IMG/VR virus record: IMGVR_UViG_3300017758_001878
Span: 1-41,609 of that record
Reading direction: 5' to 3' (one strand)
DNA from: a virus
DNA: 41,609 nt
Positions 1 to 6,826 of the stretch are shown in pieces (the first letter of the stretch is position 1; the number at the start of each line of letters is the position of its first letter). The position numbers and the translations under genes were made by a program. The notes below the pieces were generated by a model, which saw only the letters and a program-made list of their open reading frames with translations, searched no databases and was not told where the DNA came from.

Positions 1-120
1 AAATATAGAATATTTAATGCAACTACTTTTTAATGTAAAAACTGCTAAAATCAAGTGATAATAGAAATATACCTGCTCGGTGAGAGCAATAACCAATGTC
101 TAACTTAAAAACCAAAACCA
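1..120 (+). other. Upstream leader at left edge, possible tail of a preceding gene
   Basis: Two frames are open from the window edge: one ends at a TAA at 31-33 and the other at a TGA at 56-58, so the last codons of an upstream + strand gene may lie here, but the frame cannot be decided. From about 59 to 120 no coding is visible. A small perfect hairpin, TGCTC (74-78) with GAGCA (84-88) around a GGTGA loop, has no U-run after it and so is not a convincing terminator. The last 20 bases before the first gene are rich in A and C and nearly free of G, the usual leader type in this window. No clear Bacteroidetes promoter was recognised. Confidence 0.3.
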
Positions 121-411
121 ATGACATTTTATTACCAGACTAGTTCGTGGAGTAGTCAACCACAAATAACGGAAGAAACCAAACAAATTTGGGAACACAT
201 AGTTCAAAAGAAAAACTGGAGAATTGTACAGTTACCAAATGGATTTTACCAAACAGAATACCTTGATCCAAAAAAAGAAGATTCATGGATCGATGTAACG
301 AGACGCGAAACAATGGAAGGTGCTGAATCAGCAATAGATGCTTCTATTAACCATTATGAGAAAAAATTAGCTCATACTCGCGGACCACAAGTCGTTAAAA
401 CTTTTAAATAA
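121..411 (+). CDS. Small protein of unknown function upstream of groEL
   Basis: A 96-residue soluble protein that I do not recognise. It is mixed charged and aromatic, with several tryptophans in the first half (SSWSSQP, QIWEHI, KKNWRI) and a helical, charged second half; no signal peptide, membrane segment or catalytic motif is visible. The ATG at 121 follows an A/C-rich stretch (accaaaacca), the same kind of leader used by other genes here. It ends 28 bases before groEL and is probably cotranscribed with it. A chaperonin-related role can be guessed only from position. Codon use matches the neighbours, so it is likely a real gene. Confidence 0.6.
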   Translation: MTFYYQTSSWSSQPQITEETKQIWEHIVQKKNWRIVQLPNGFYQTEYLDPKKEDSWIDVTRRETMEGAESAIDASINHYEKKLAHTRGPQVVKTFK

Positions 412-439
412 AATAAATCAAATTAAATCTAATTAAATC
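412..439 (+). promoter_or_regulatory. A-rich translation leader of groEL with a 13-base element
   Basis: The gap before groEL has no G-rich Shine-Dalgarno site. It contains AATCAAATTAAAT at 416-428, and the same 13-mer recurs at 7239-7251 before the exported-protein gene; a split version (AATCAAAT, then AATTAAAT) lies before the GNAT-like gene at 26862-26878. This fits the Bacteroidetes habit of initiating on A-rich, unstructured leaders. A regulatory role beyond that is only a possibility. Confidence 0.4.
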
Positions 440-1990
440 ATGGCAGACGCTATAGTAAAAAATCTTAGTTTTGGAGACAAAGCTAAAGATAAAATATTTA
501 AAGGAATTGAACAACTCACAAATGCTGTTAGCTCCACACTTGGAGCTAGCGGTAAATGTGTTATAATGGAAGATGACCAGGGTAATCCTGTCATAACAAA
601 GGATGGTGTTACTGTCGCAAACTGTATAACACTGCACGATCCAATTGAAAATATGGGTGCAACTTTATTAAAGGGCGCAGCGAGAAAAACAGTTAATGAA
701 GCTGGCGATGGAACAACTACAGCCACTGTATTAGCTCATGCTATACTAAGTGAAGCTCGTAGTAAAGACGTAAACACTAGAGAACTAAAAGAAGGTATAA
801 ATAAAGCTGTTGATAAAGTTGTTAAATATTTAGAATCAATAAGTATACCTGTCAAAGGTGACATGATAGATGATATAGCAACTATATCAACCAACAATGA
901 TAAAATTCTAGGTAAGTTAATAGGTGATGCTTTTAGAGAAGTAGGTGAAACAGGGATTGTGACACTTGGTGTTTCTGAAAATGGAATAACAGAAACAGAG
1001 ATAGTAGATGGTATAGAATACTACAAAGGTTATTGCCATCAAAACTTTATAACTGATAAAGAAAAAGGCACGGCAGAACTAGATAAACCGCTGGTTTTAA
1101 TAATGGAATCAAAAGTAGAATCTATTAGACAAATACAACCCGTGTTAGAACATGTAATAAAAAACAACAAACCATTACTTTTAATAGGCGAAGTTGATCC
1201 TACTGTTCTTTCTGCTTTAGTAATGAATAAAATGAAGGGTAATATTAAAGTAAACGTTGTAGACCCTCCGGCGTATGGCTTACGTAAAAAAGAAATACTA
1301 AATGATTTAGCATTACTTACAAATTCAACTATAATTAACGAGGATTTAGGTGATGATTTGAATGCAATACAAATAGATTATTTAGGTGAATGTGTAAAGT
1401 CAGTTTCTCAAGAAAATCAAACAGTAATTCAAGTAGAAGAAATACCTGAGGAAGCTAAAGATTTTATAGAAAAAATTAAAAAAGATTTAAAAAAGAAAAA
1501 CCCTGCACACGTTGTTGTTAATTTAGAAAGAAGATTAGCTACATTAAGTGCTAAAGTGGCTATAGTAAAAGTAGGTGCTTTTTCTGATGTAGAATTAAAA
1601 GAAAAAACAGATAGGGTCGAAGATGCTATATGTGCTACAAAAGCCGCTATAAAACAAGGTATAGTACCAGGAGGTGGTATTGCTTTATTAAACGCTTCGT
1701 TGATAATAAAACCTAAAACAAAAGGTCAAAAAGTATTATTAGAAGCTATAAAGTCACCTTTTAAAACTATACTTAAAAACGCTAATATTAAAGAACCGGA
1801 TTTTAGTAAAAATGATGGTACTGGATTAAACGTGGTTACAGGAAAAATGGTAAATATGGTTGAGTCAGGGATTATTGATCCTTTGCTCGTAACTAAAAGC
1901 GCTTTGATTAACGCGGCTTCTGTGGCAACAACTATTCTTTCTACTGATTGTGTAATTAATAATATGAGAATAGATGAAAGCACTAGGTAG
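440..1990 (+). CDS. groEL: Phage-encoded chaperonin GroEL (Hsp60)
   Basis: A 516-residue group I chaperonin, the ATP-driven double-ring protein-folding machine, slightly shorter than bacterial GroEL (about 540). Family landmarks run throughout. ITKDGVTVA at 52-60 includes D55 (E. coli D52). GDGTTTATVLA at 89-99 includes D90 (E. coli D87). An apical segment carries YKGYCHQNF, where bacterial proteins have RGYLSPYF. RVEDAI near 392-397 includes D395 (E. coli D398), followed by VPGGGIALL. The equatorial end has GIIDPLLVTKSAL. It ends in DESTR and lacks the Gly-Gly-Met tail. The 3' end overlaps groES by 17 bases. Phage chaperonins are presumed to fold capsid or other large virion proteins; here a 490-residue capsid protein and a 3248-residue protein are encoded downstream. 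Confidence 0.97.
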   Translation: MADAIVKNLSFGDKAKDKIFKGIEQLTNAVSSTLGASGKCVIMEDDQGNPVITKDGVTVANCITLHDPIENMGATLLKGAARKTVNEAGDGTTTATVLAHAILSEARSKDVNTRELKEGINKAVDKVVKYLESISIPVKGDMIDDIATISTNNDKILGKLIGDAFREVGETGIVTLGVSENGITETEIVDGIEYYKGYCHQNFITDKEKGTAELDKPLVLIMESKVESIRQIQPVLEHVIKNNKPLLLIGEVDPTVLSALVMNKMKGNIKVNVVDPPAYGLRKKEILNDLALLTNSTIINEDLGDDLNAIQIDYLGECVKSVSQENQTVIQVEEIPEEAKDFIEKIKKDLKKKNPAHVVVNLERRLATLSAKVAIVKVGAFSDVELKEKTDRVEDAICATKAAIKQGIVPGGGIALLNASLIIKPKTKGQKVLLEAIKSPFKTILKNANIKEPDFSKNDGTGLNVVTGKMVNMVESGIIDPLLVTKSALINAASVATTILSTDCVINNMRIDESTR

Positions 1991-2234
1991 AAATTTAATT
2001 ATAGAAAAGCTAGAAGATCAAATTCAAGAAACCGATGGTGGATTGCTTTTAGCGGAAATACACCGAGATGACATTAGATACTTAAAGGCTAAAATTATAA
2101 GTCTAGGTAATGATGTTGAAGGTGTTAAAAAAGAAGATATTATATTTTATGATAAGCACGCTGGTCATAAGATACAGAATAATAAAAAAATATATCACGT
2201 TATTAAGTCAACAGACGTGGTCGTTGTTTTGTGA
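1974..2234 (+). CDS. groES: Co-chaperonin GroES-like protein
   Basis: An 86-residue protein of GroES size (family about 95) that would cap the GroEL ring. It opens with the usual beta strand (KALGRNLIIEKLED), has a short mobile-loop region with GGLLL at 22-26, a KAKIISLGND strand (bacterial form GEVLAVG), a KKEDIIFYDKHAG segment matching the VGDIVIF strand, and a terminal STDVVVVL where bacterial proteins have ESDILA. The ATG at 1974 lies inside the end of groEL, which suggests translational coupling. The mobile loop is shortened and divergent from bacterial GroES, which suggests it has co-evolved with the neighbouring phage GroEL. Confidence 0.9.
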   Translation: MKALGRNLIIEKLEDQIQETDGGLLLAEIHRDDIRYLKAKIISLGNDVEGVKKEDIIFYDKHAGHKIQNNKKIYHVIKSTDVVVVL

Positions 2235-2677
2235 AAAAGCTAGAAGCAGAAGATTTAAAAAATCTTAATCTGCTAAAACATTATCGAATAATACGTAAAT
2301 GGGCTTCCAAAAACAACGATCTAAATGAGGCAGATTTAGAACTATTGATATATTTAGATTGTATAGACTTGTTTACAAAAAAAGATTTTGAAGCAGGTTC
2401 TTACTCTTACAGTTGGGACAATAGAAGATGGAGTAGATTAATAAAAGGTGAATGGATCTCTGTTTGGAGGCAAAGAAATAGAACAACTCAGAAGTATAAT
2501 ATATACAAAATATCTTTTAAAGGCAAGCAGCTTATTAAAAGAATATATCGCATAATGCTAGGTGAAGAAGATATACCTATTAGCAAAAGGCGAAATAAAA
2601 TAATAAAAGGAAATTCATACATAGATAAAGTTTTAACTAAATCTATATACAATGTTAATAAAGATAAAAGCAGATAA
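2231..2677 (+). CDS. Small basic protein, possible winged-helix DNA-binding protein
   Basis: A 148-residue basic protein starting at a GTG that overlaps the groES stop (GTGA), so coupled to it. The first 60 residues are predicted helical (LLKHYRIIRKWASK, then LNEADLELLIYLDC), followed by an aromatic beta-like hairpin (YSYSWDNRRWSRLIKGEWISVWRQRNR) and a strongly basic tail. This order looks like a winged-helix fold with a wing near 75-100. I recall similar proteins from metagenomic phages, without known function. It could be a late-gene regulator or a DNA-packaging accessory. The DNA-binding call is inferred from charge and fold pattern, not from a proven family match. Confidence 0.7.
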   Translation: MKKLEAEDLKNLNLLKHYRIIRKWASKNNDLNEADLELLIYLDCIDLFTKKDFEAGSYSYSWDNRRWSRLIKGEWISVWRQRNRTTQKYNIYKISFKGKQLIKRIYRIMLGEEDIPISKRRNKIIKGNSYIDKVLTKSIYNVNKDKSR

Positions 2678-3454
2678 ATGAGTACAATAGCAGCAAGTAC
2701 AGCAGCGGGATCAAGAATCTCAGGTAGTAGATCCGGAGGAATAGGTAGTGCTATTGGGAATGCAATGAACGGGAGCGCGATGGCTGCTTTAGGTTTAGGT
2801 TTAAATAACCAACAAGCTGTTGGTGCAGCACCAGAGCCAGAATCAACTGACCCAAGTTACTTATCTGATGCTAATTCAGCTTATAGTGACGCTTACTCTG
2901 CAATGATGGATAATCAAGGTCCAGGTGGAAGAGCAAACGCTCAGTCAGCTGGTTTAATGGATGCTCTTAATTCTGCTAAAAAAGCAAGAGATGCGGCTAG
3001 ACTAAGATTCAAAGCTGAAGAAGCAGGTATGTCTCCAGAAGAATATAGTCAAGATCAAGTTTCTCAATATGGTGGAGGTTATGGAAGAAGATTAGGTATT
3101 GGTAATATGATGTCTCAATATGGTAATATTAGAAATGGTGTTAATGCAGCGCAAAATCAATTAGTAACAGATGCGCAACAATCTTATACAGATAATCCTA
3201 GTGAACAAGAAACACAAGAAAATGCTGCAGGCGCTGTGTCTAGGCTAAGAAATCCTTTAGGACAAGAGTTACAACCTATGATGAATGCTGTAGGGTTTAA
3301 AAATAGCGCTATATCAAATGCTGGAAAAATGTTTGGGCAATCTTACGGAGGATTATTCGCAGGTGCTGCTAAAAAATACAAAGGACCAGCACATTGTAAT
3401 GTAGACACAATGCACACTATGTATTGGAACGACATGAGAAAAAGAAATAAATAA
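2678..3454 (+). CDS. Ala/Gly/Ser-rich protein, probable virion-associated
   Basis: A 258-residue protein beginning directly after the previous stop. The first 60 residues are low-complexity Ala/Gly/Ser (AASTAAGSRISGSRSGG, then GLGLNNQQAVGAAPEPES), the middle has a helical KKARDAARLRFKAEEAG segment and tyrosine/glutamine-rich stretches, and the tail ends in a basic region. Near residue 229 it carries GAAKKYKGPAH, which contains two short motifs (GAAK and KYKG) also found in neighbouring small proteins at 3470, 4235, 4441 and 5840. No enzyme motif or membrane segment is clear. The composition resembles phage internal or scaffold-like proteins, but that is a guess. Confidence 0.6.
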   Translation: MSTIAASTAAGSRISGSRSGGIGSAIGNAMNGSAMAALGLGLNNQQAVGAAPEPESTDPSYLSDANSAYSDAYSAMMDNQGPGGRANAQSAGLMDALNSAKKARDAARLRFKAEEAGMSPEEYSQDQVSQYGGGYGRRLGIGNMMSQYGNIRNGVNAAQNQLVTDAQQSYTDNPSEQETQENAAGAVSRLRNPLGQELQPMMNAVGFKNSAISNAGKMFGQSYGGLFAGAAKKYKGPAHCNVDTMHTMYWNDMRKRNK

Positions 3455-3469
3455 ATAAAAACAATAATT

Positions 3470-3697
3470 ATGGACCATAAAAAATACGATCCAGCAATGG
3501 AAAGATTAAAACCAGGAACAAAAGTTGGTGTAGTAGGTGAATCTCATATATGGGACGGGCCTTTAAATCAAGAAGGCAGAGTTCATGGTCAAGGAGCTAG
3601 TAACGGAATAACGGGTATGCAAATACTTAAAGCTCCAGTTAAATATAAAGGAATTAATCCAGTTCTTTGCGCACAAGGTAGAGTTGGAGAATTATAA
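3470..3697 (+). CDS. Small protein of unknown function (75 aa)
   Basis: A 75-residue protein with a good A-rich leader (aaaaacaataatt before ATG). It is Gly/Pro-rich with several short turns (PGTKVGVVGESHIWDG, then HGQGASNGITG) and contains KAPVKYKGIN, echoing the KYKG motif in the genes at 2678 and 5840. One cysteine is present near the C-terminus. I do not recognise the family. It sits in a run of small genes that precede the packaging module, and its size suggests a minor virion or assembly factor; nothing in the sequence shows which. Confidence 0.55.
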   Translation: MDHKKYDPAMERLKPGTKVGVVGESHIWDGPLNQEGRVHGQGASNGITGMQILKAPVKYKGINPVLCAQGRVGEL

Positions 3698-3707
3698 AAA
3701 ATAAAAC

Positions 3708-4232
3708 ATGAGCACATACATTTCATCATTAGACGTTATACCAAGTAGTAGCTATAATATACCTCAACCAGGTCGATTAGCAACTCCTATAGCAGCCGCA
3801 GGTTCTTCAACCACACAATTAGTTTCAACAGGAGCTGAGTTCACTGCTGCAAAAACAAGACCATTAGGATATACAATAAACGGAGGTGACATTATATATA
3901 ATGCAACACAGAGCGTCGTTTATCAAATAGTTAAAGTTGTTAACGATACTACTATAGAAATAGCTACAGCTCCAGTGGCAATAGCCCCTTCAGATACTTG
4001 CTTTATATACAAAGGTAACGTAAGACCAGCTACTTCCGCAGCATCTGGAAGTGAAGGTTATTCATTATACTTTGGCGCAAGCGGTGATGTAAAGGTAGAA
4101 GACGTATCGAACAATACTGTTACATTAAAAAGTGTACCTGTTGGAAAAATAATAGATTTACAAGTTATAAAAATATATGATTCAAATCCAACTCCACCAG
4201 CTGGTATTGTAGCTTTAGAAAAAATAGATTAG
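3708..4232 (+). CDS. Beta-rich spike/decoration-like structural protein
   Basis: A 174-residue protein of alternating Ser/Thr/Val-rich strands. It has an Ala/Ser-rich N-terminal stretch (PIAAAGSSTTQLV), a central beta region (TIEIATAPVAIAP) and a C-terminal block with YSLYFGASGDVKVED, then VTLKSVPVGKIIDLQVIKIY. The latter pattern (a Gly-x-Val-Lys-Val turn, then a strand ending in PVQVK-like residues) occurs in many small phage spike or head-decoration proteins that I recall. The absence of charged helices and of catalytic residues supports a structural role. It probably sits on the capsid surface or as a small tail spike; this is inferred, not shown. Confidence 0.6.
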   Translation: MSTYISSLDVIPSSSYNIPQPGRLATPIAAAGSSTTQLVSTGAEFTAAKTRPLGYTINGGDIIYNATQSVVYQIVKVVNDTTIEIATAPVAIAPSDTCFIYKGNVRPATSAASGSEGYSLYFGASGDVKVEDVSNNTVTLKSVPVGKIIDLQVIKIYDSNPTPPAGIVALEKID

Positions 4233-4234
4233 TT

Positions 4235-4438
4235 ATGGGAAATATGTTAATGAATAGATTAGGCGCGGCAAAAGCAGGTAAAGGATGTGCAGAGTCAGAA
4301 GGTGGAAGCGGGTGCGTTGTAAAGCGTGGCGATAAATACGTTATTTTAAATAATAAAAAAGGTGGTGTCTGGAAATCAGGTTTTTCCTCAGCTGAAGAAG
4401 CTAAGAAAATGCTTTCCGCATATCACGCAAATTCATAA
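4235..4438 (+). CDS. Small cysteine-containing protein (67 aa)
   Basis: A 67-residue protein starting two bases after the preceding stop. It opens with MGNMLMNRLGAAKAGKGC, where GAAK is the short motif shared with other small genes here, then has two cysteines (KGCAES and SGCVVK), a compact beta-type segment (GDKYVILNNKKGGVWKS) and a helical end (SSAEEAKKMLSAYHA). The C-terminal 45 residues read like a small alpha/beta domain of the kind seen in short phage proteins of unknown function. No function is assigned. The cysteine pair could bind metal, but too few ligands are present to claim that. Confidence 0.6.
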   Translation: MGNMLMNRLGAAKAGKGCAESEGGSGCVVKRGDKYVILNNKKGGVWKSGFSSAEEAKKMLSAYHANS

Positions 4439-4440
4439 TT

Positions 4441-4791
4441 ATGGGATACAATCATAAAGGACATTACGGTCATTACAGCGGAAACGCTAAACATTCAAAA
4501 CATCACATGGTTAATTCATGGGAAGAAGAAGATGTAGCAAGAGGTAGAAAAGAAATGGCTGAAGGCCACAAAGGACATGCTGAAGCTTTATTTGACGATG
4601 CTCATGGTAGTTACAATTACGATGGTCATAATTCTACTGGTGCTGAACATCATGGAGCTGCTAAGACAGTTAGTTGGAAATATGGAGATGCTACATACTC
4701 AGGTGAATTAATACCTAGCAAAGAAACATCTACACATAGATACGCTAGAACACATAACGGTAAAATAAAATCCTTACCGAAGAATAAATAA
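4441..4791 (+). CDS. Histidine-rich protein of unknown function
   Basis: A 116-residue protein with about 14 histidines (12 percent), many in HxxH, HH or GH groups: NHKGHYGHY at the start, KHSKHH near 18-22, EGHKGH near 41-46 and EHHGAAK near 69-75. Tyrosines and glycines fill the rest, and the C-terminal third (KTVSWKYGDATYSGEL) looks beta-stranded. There is no signal peptide. Such composition suggests metal binding or a pH-responsive, disordered protein; neither is proven. HGAAK is shared with the larger His-rich protein at 5840, and both fall at residues 71-75. It begins two bases after the preceding stop and is probably in the same transcription unit. Confidence 0.6.
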   Translation: MGYNHKGHYGHYSGNAKHSKHHMVNSWEEEDVARGRKEMAEGHKGHAEALFDDAHGSYNYDGHNSTGAEHHGAAKTVSWKYGDATYSGELIPSKETSTHRYARTHNGKIKSLPKNK

Positions 4792-4804
4792 GCAGAGTAA
4801 ACTG

Positions 4805-4861
4805 ATAAATCACATAAAACAAACAACAAACAACAAACAACCAAAACAAAAAACAAAAATT
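4805..4861 (+). promoter_or_regulatory. G-free CA-rich leader with three AAACAAC repeats
   Basis: The 57 bases before the gene at 4862 contain no G at all. They include three perfect tandem AAACAAC units at 4821-4841, followed by further CAAAA-type sequence. Such a leader cannot fold on itself, and in Bacteroidetes, where Shine-Dalgarno pairing is rare, it would be expected to favour strong initiation. It is the longest leader in the left third of the window, which suggests the downstream protein is made in large amounts. Confidence 0.5.
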
Positions 4862-5308
4862 ATGGCAAAACTCATTAAATTTAGAATTGACAACGCTAAC
4901 GCTTTAACAGGTGGACTAGGACAAAGAGACGTATTATTAGACGTTTCAAAAATTGAAAGCATTGCAGACGTTGGAGCGGCTACATCAGTGGTTATTACAT
5001 TAAGCGAGTATGTAGGGTTACCAGCTGCATTAGCTGCAGGAGCTCAAGATGCTGGAACAGTAGGTGGAAGAATACTTACATTAACTCTAGGTAATTCAAC
5101 TAACCAAACTACGGGTAATATTACTCCCCCAGCGGTTCCTACTGTATATCAAAACATGCCTTCTCAATCTATTAACAAAGCATTAACTGCTAATCCAGGT
5201 GGAGTTTCTTCACAAGTTCAATTAGCTTTAGATGGTGATGGTGTAAGAGGAGTTGATAGCCAAATGTACTTTGTACAAGCTGCGTTTTCTTCTAGTAACG
5301 TTATATAA
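4862..5308 (+). CDS. Probable abundant minor structural (decoration-like) protein
   Basis: A 148-residue protein with no cysteine. It starts with a beta strand (AKLIKFRIDNAN), has a DVLLDVSKIESI strand/turn, a VVITLSEYVG strand, a hydrophobic Ala-rich segment (PAALAAGAQDAG), then Thr/Asn/Gly-rich linker and a final QMYFVQAAFSSSNVI strand. The pattern is that of a beta-sandwich assembly protein rather than an enzyme. The G-free leader in front points to high expression, which would suit a capsid decoration protein. I do not know the family, and a tail-associated role is equally possible. It ends three bases before the next start. Confidence 0.6.
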   Translation: MAKLIKFRIDNANALTGGLGQRDVLLDVSKIESIADVGAATSVVITLSEYVGLPAALAAGAQDAGTVGGRILTLTLGNSTNQTTGNITPPAVPTVYQNMPSQSINKALTANPGGVSSQVQLALDGDGVRGVDSQMYFVQAAFSSSNVI

Positions 5309-5311
5309 TAA

Positions 5312-5473
5312 ATGGAATCTAGAGGATTAGGCGATAGCATTGCTAAATTCACTAACAAAACAGGTATTAAGACCGTTGTAGATAAAATATCAGACGGTCT
5401 TAACATACCTTGTGGTTGTGATAAAAGACAATCATGGTTTAATAAAAAATTTCCTTACAACAATGGCATTTAA
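5312..5473 (+). CDS. Small CGC / FPY-motif protein (53 aa)
   Basis: A 53-residue gene starting at the ATG 5312 and ending at TAA 5471-5473. The N-terminal half is a helical GLGDSIAKFTNKTGIKTVVD segment, followed by PCGCDKRQSW and ending FNKKFPYNNGI. The combination of a GI-K-VV helix, a CGCxxR box and a terminal N-K-x-FPY matches a small family I recall from many Bacteroidetes and marine phage genomes; its function is unknown. The two cysteines in CxC could bind a metal or form a redox pair. It overlaps the start of the next gene by 11 bases, which fixes that gene's start at 5463. Confidence 0.65.
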   Translation: MESRGLGDSIAKFTNKTGIKTVVDKISDGLNIPCGCDKRQSWFNKKFPYNNGI

Positions 5474-5834
5474 AATAAACCCTCCGTTCGATTTAAACAA
5501 AATGAACACGTCTGTATTTGAAAGAAATATGGGTGATGATCCTGTTTATGCGCGAACACCTAAAAATGGAGTTATTATTTTAAATGAAGATATACTAGAT
5601 GATCCAGTAGAAATGCAGAAAACATTAGCTCATGAACAAGTTCACGTTGATCAATATAAAAGTGAAATAAAAAATCCAGGTAGTGGATTAGATTATGAGG
5701 TAGATTCTGAAGGAGCTGGTAAAGTAATGTTTAAAGGAAAAGAATATGATTACTCAGTAATGCAGGCCGGTAAAGGTCCTTGGGAAAAAGATGCTCAATT
5801 AGCAGAAAAAAAATTAATGCAAAATAATAAATAA
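5463..5834 (+). CDS. Small HExxH protein, putative zinc metallopeptidase
   Basis: Read from the ATG at 5463 (MAFKINPPF), giving 123 residues; a longer version from the GTG at 5412 would run 62 bases into the CGC-motif gene and is less likely. The core is TLAHEQVHVDQYK, with the HExxH zinc motif at H57-E58-Q-V-H61, preceded by a GVIILNEDILDD strand. A third ligand is not obvious; acidic residues in DYEVDSEGAGKVM near 75-90 are candidates. Phage proteins of this kind are usually of unknown target and may be inactive. The surrounding structural genes suggest a virion or assembly role, such as processing a precursor, but this is inference. Confidence 0.65.
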   Translation: MAFKINPPFDLNKMNTSVFERNMGDDPVYARTPKNGVIILNEDILDDPVEMQKTLAHEQVHVDQYKSEIKNPGSGLDYEVDSEGAGKVMFKGKEYDYSVMQAGKGPWEKDAQLAEKKLMQNNK

Positions 5835-5839
5835 ACGTA

Positions 5840-6823
5840 ATGGATAAAATGAAAACAAATCAAGATGGCGGTAGCGTAACAGCTAAAGATTCATCAGCTG
5901 CAGGAAAGCAGTTAGAAAAAAACCAAAAAGGTGCTGCTAAATATAAGCATGGCGCAGCAGACGGACACATGAAAGATGAAAAGAAAGGTGCAGCTAAATA
6001 CAAAGGTGCTCATGATTATGATACATCTAAAGGTTCTCACGATCACCCACATGGTGCTGCAAAAATGGGTTACTCTCAATCTTTTGGAGCTGCAAGAATG
6101 AATGGTTATGCTAAAGGAGCTGCTAGAGTAGCTAACATAATGAGTTTTGGAGCTTCTAAATATATGAATCACGGAGCGGCAGACAATCATATAGATCCAG
6201 TAGATGGAGACGCAGTGCCTAATTATGACACTACTAACACTACTGTTAGACCTAACACTAATTCAACATCATCAAGTTCTAGTTCTAGTTCTAGTTCTTC
6301 AAGACCTCGAAGAACAAGAGAGCAAGCGTTTCAAAATAGAGGATCGCAATACGCTAACATGAATAGAGAAGAATACAATAAAGAGATTGATGCTTACAAT
6401 GCAAAGAATAGAGCAGTTAGTTCTAATAATTCATCTAGTTCTGATAATTCATCTAGTTCTTCAGTGTCAACTAACACAACAAATACAAAAATAGGTAACC
6501 TTACACCTAATTCTGTAGCTTTAAGTGGAGAAGAGCAATTGCAAAATAACAAGAATAAAATAATAGCGGAAAGACAAGCTAGACTATTAGCAAGAAAAAA
6601 AGATTCTACTGATGCTGCTAATAAATATCTTGCTAGAAAAGGAAGACAGTCAGGAACACTAACCGAGCTGGACGCACTCAAAGCACAACAGTTTGGTGAT
6701 AGAGCTGCGCTTGCTAGCGGTAATCGAGCAAATAGAGACATGGGATATCCTAGATCAAGTCAATCTATAAGAGAAATAGTTAATGAAATTTCTGCAAAAC
6801 CAAACGTAGATTTAGATCAATAA
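5840..6823 (+). CDS. Repetitive His/GAA-motif and Ser-rich protein
   Basis: A 327-residue, mostly disordered protein in three parts. Residues 30-116 hold seven GAA[K/R/D] repeats (positions 31, 38, 50, 72, 83, 93 and 112), two of them as GAAKYK, with interspersed His/Asp (GSHDHPHGAAK). Residues about 140-210 are polyserine and Asn linkers coded by simple DNA repeats, around a basic RPRRTREQAF patch. Residues 225-327 are a charged helical end (QLQNNKNKIIAERQARLLARKK). No enzyme motif, membrane segment or signal is visible. It could be a virion-associated linker or a protein processed at the repeats. The same short motif occurs in five other small proteins of this window. Confidence 0.6.
   Translation: MDKMKTNQDGGSVTAKDSSAAGKQLEKNQKGAAKYKHGAADGHMKDEKKGAAKYKGAHDYDTSKGSHDHPHGAAKMGYSQSFGAARMNGYAKGAARVANIMSFGASKYMNHGAADNHIDPVDGDAVPNYDTTNTTVRPNTNSTSSSSSSSSSSSRPRRTREQAFQNRGSQYANMNREEYNKEIDAYNAKNRAVSSNNSSSSDNSSSSSVSTNTTNTKIGNLTPNSVALSGEEQLQNNKNKIIAERQARLLARKKDSTDAANKYLARKGRQSGTLTELDALKAQQFGDRAALASGNRANRDMGYPRSSQSIREIVNEISAKPNVDLDQ
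6275..6298 (+). repeat. Four tandem AGTTCT hexamers (polyserine)
   Basis: Four perfect copies of the hexanucleotide AGTTCT encode part of an uninterrupted serine run in the protein at 5840. Such tracts change length easily by slippage in steps of two residues, which the reading frame tolerates. Confidence 0.85.
6427..6460 (+). repeat. 18-base direct repeat in the serine/asparagine linker
   Basis: The 16-mer TAATTCATCTAGTTCT occurs at 6427-6442 and again at 6445-6460, a period of 18 bases (six codons, Asn-Ser-Ser-Ser-Ser-Asp type). It extends the low-complexity linker of the protein at 5840 and looks like a recent duplication. Confidence 0.8.
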
Positions 6824-6826
6824 ATT

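Noticed and set aside
74-88. Small hairpin near the left edge as a terminator
   Set aside because: The stem has only five pairs and is followed by ATAACC, not a U-run.
5412-5834. GTG start at 5412 for the HExxH protein
   Set aside because: It would run 62 bases into a well-supported small gene, and an ATG with a good A-rich context lies at 5463.
6275-6460. CRISPR-like array from the short serine-tract repeats
   Set aside because: Repeats are 6 and 18 bases, in frame and inside a coding region, with no unique spacers.
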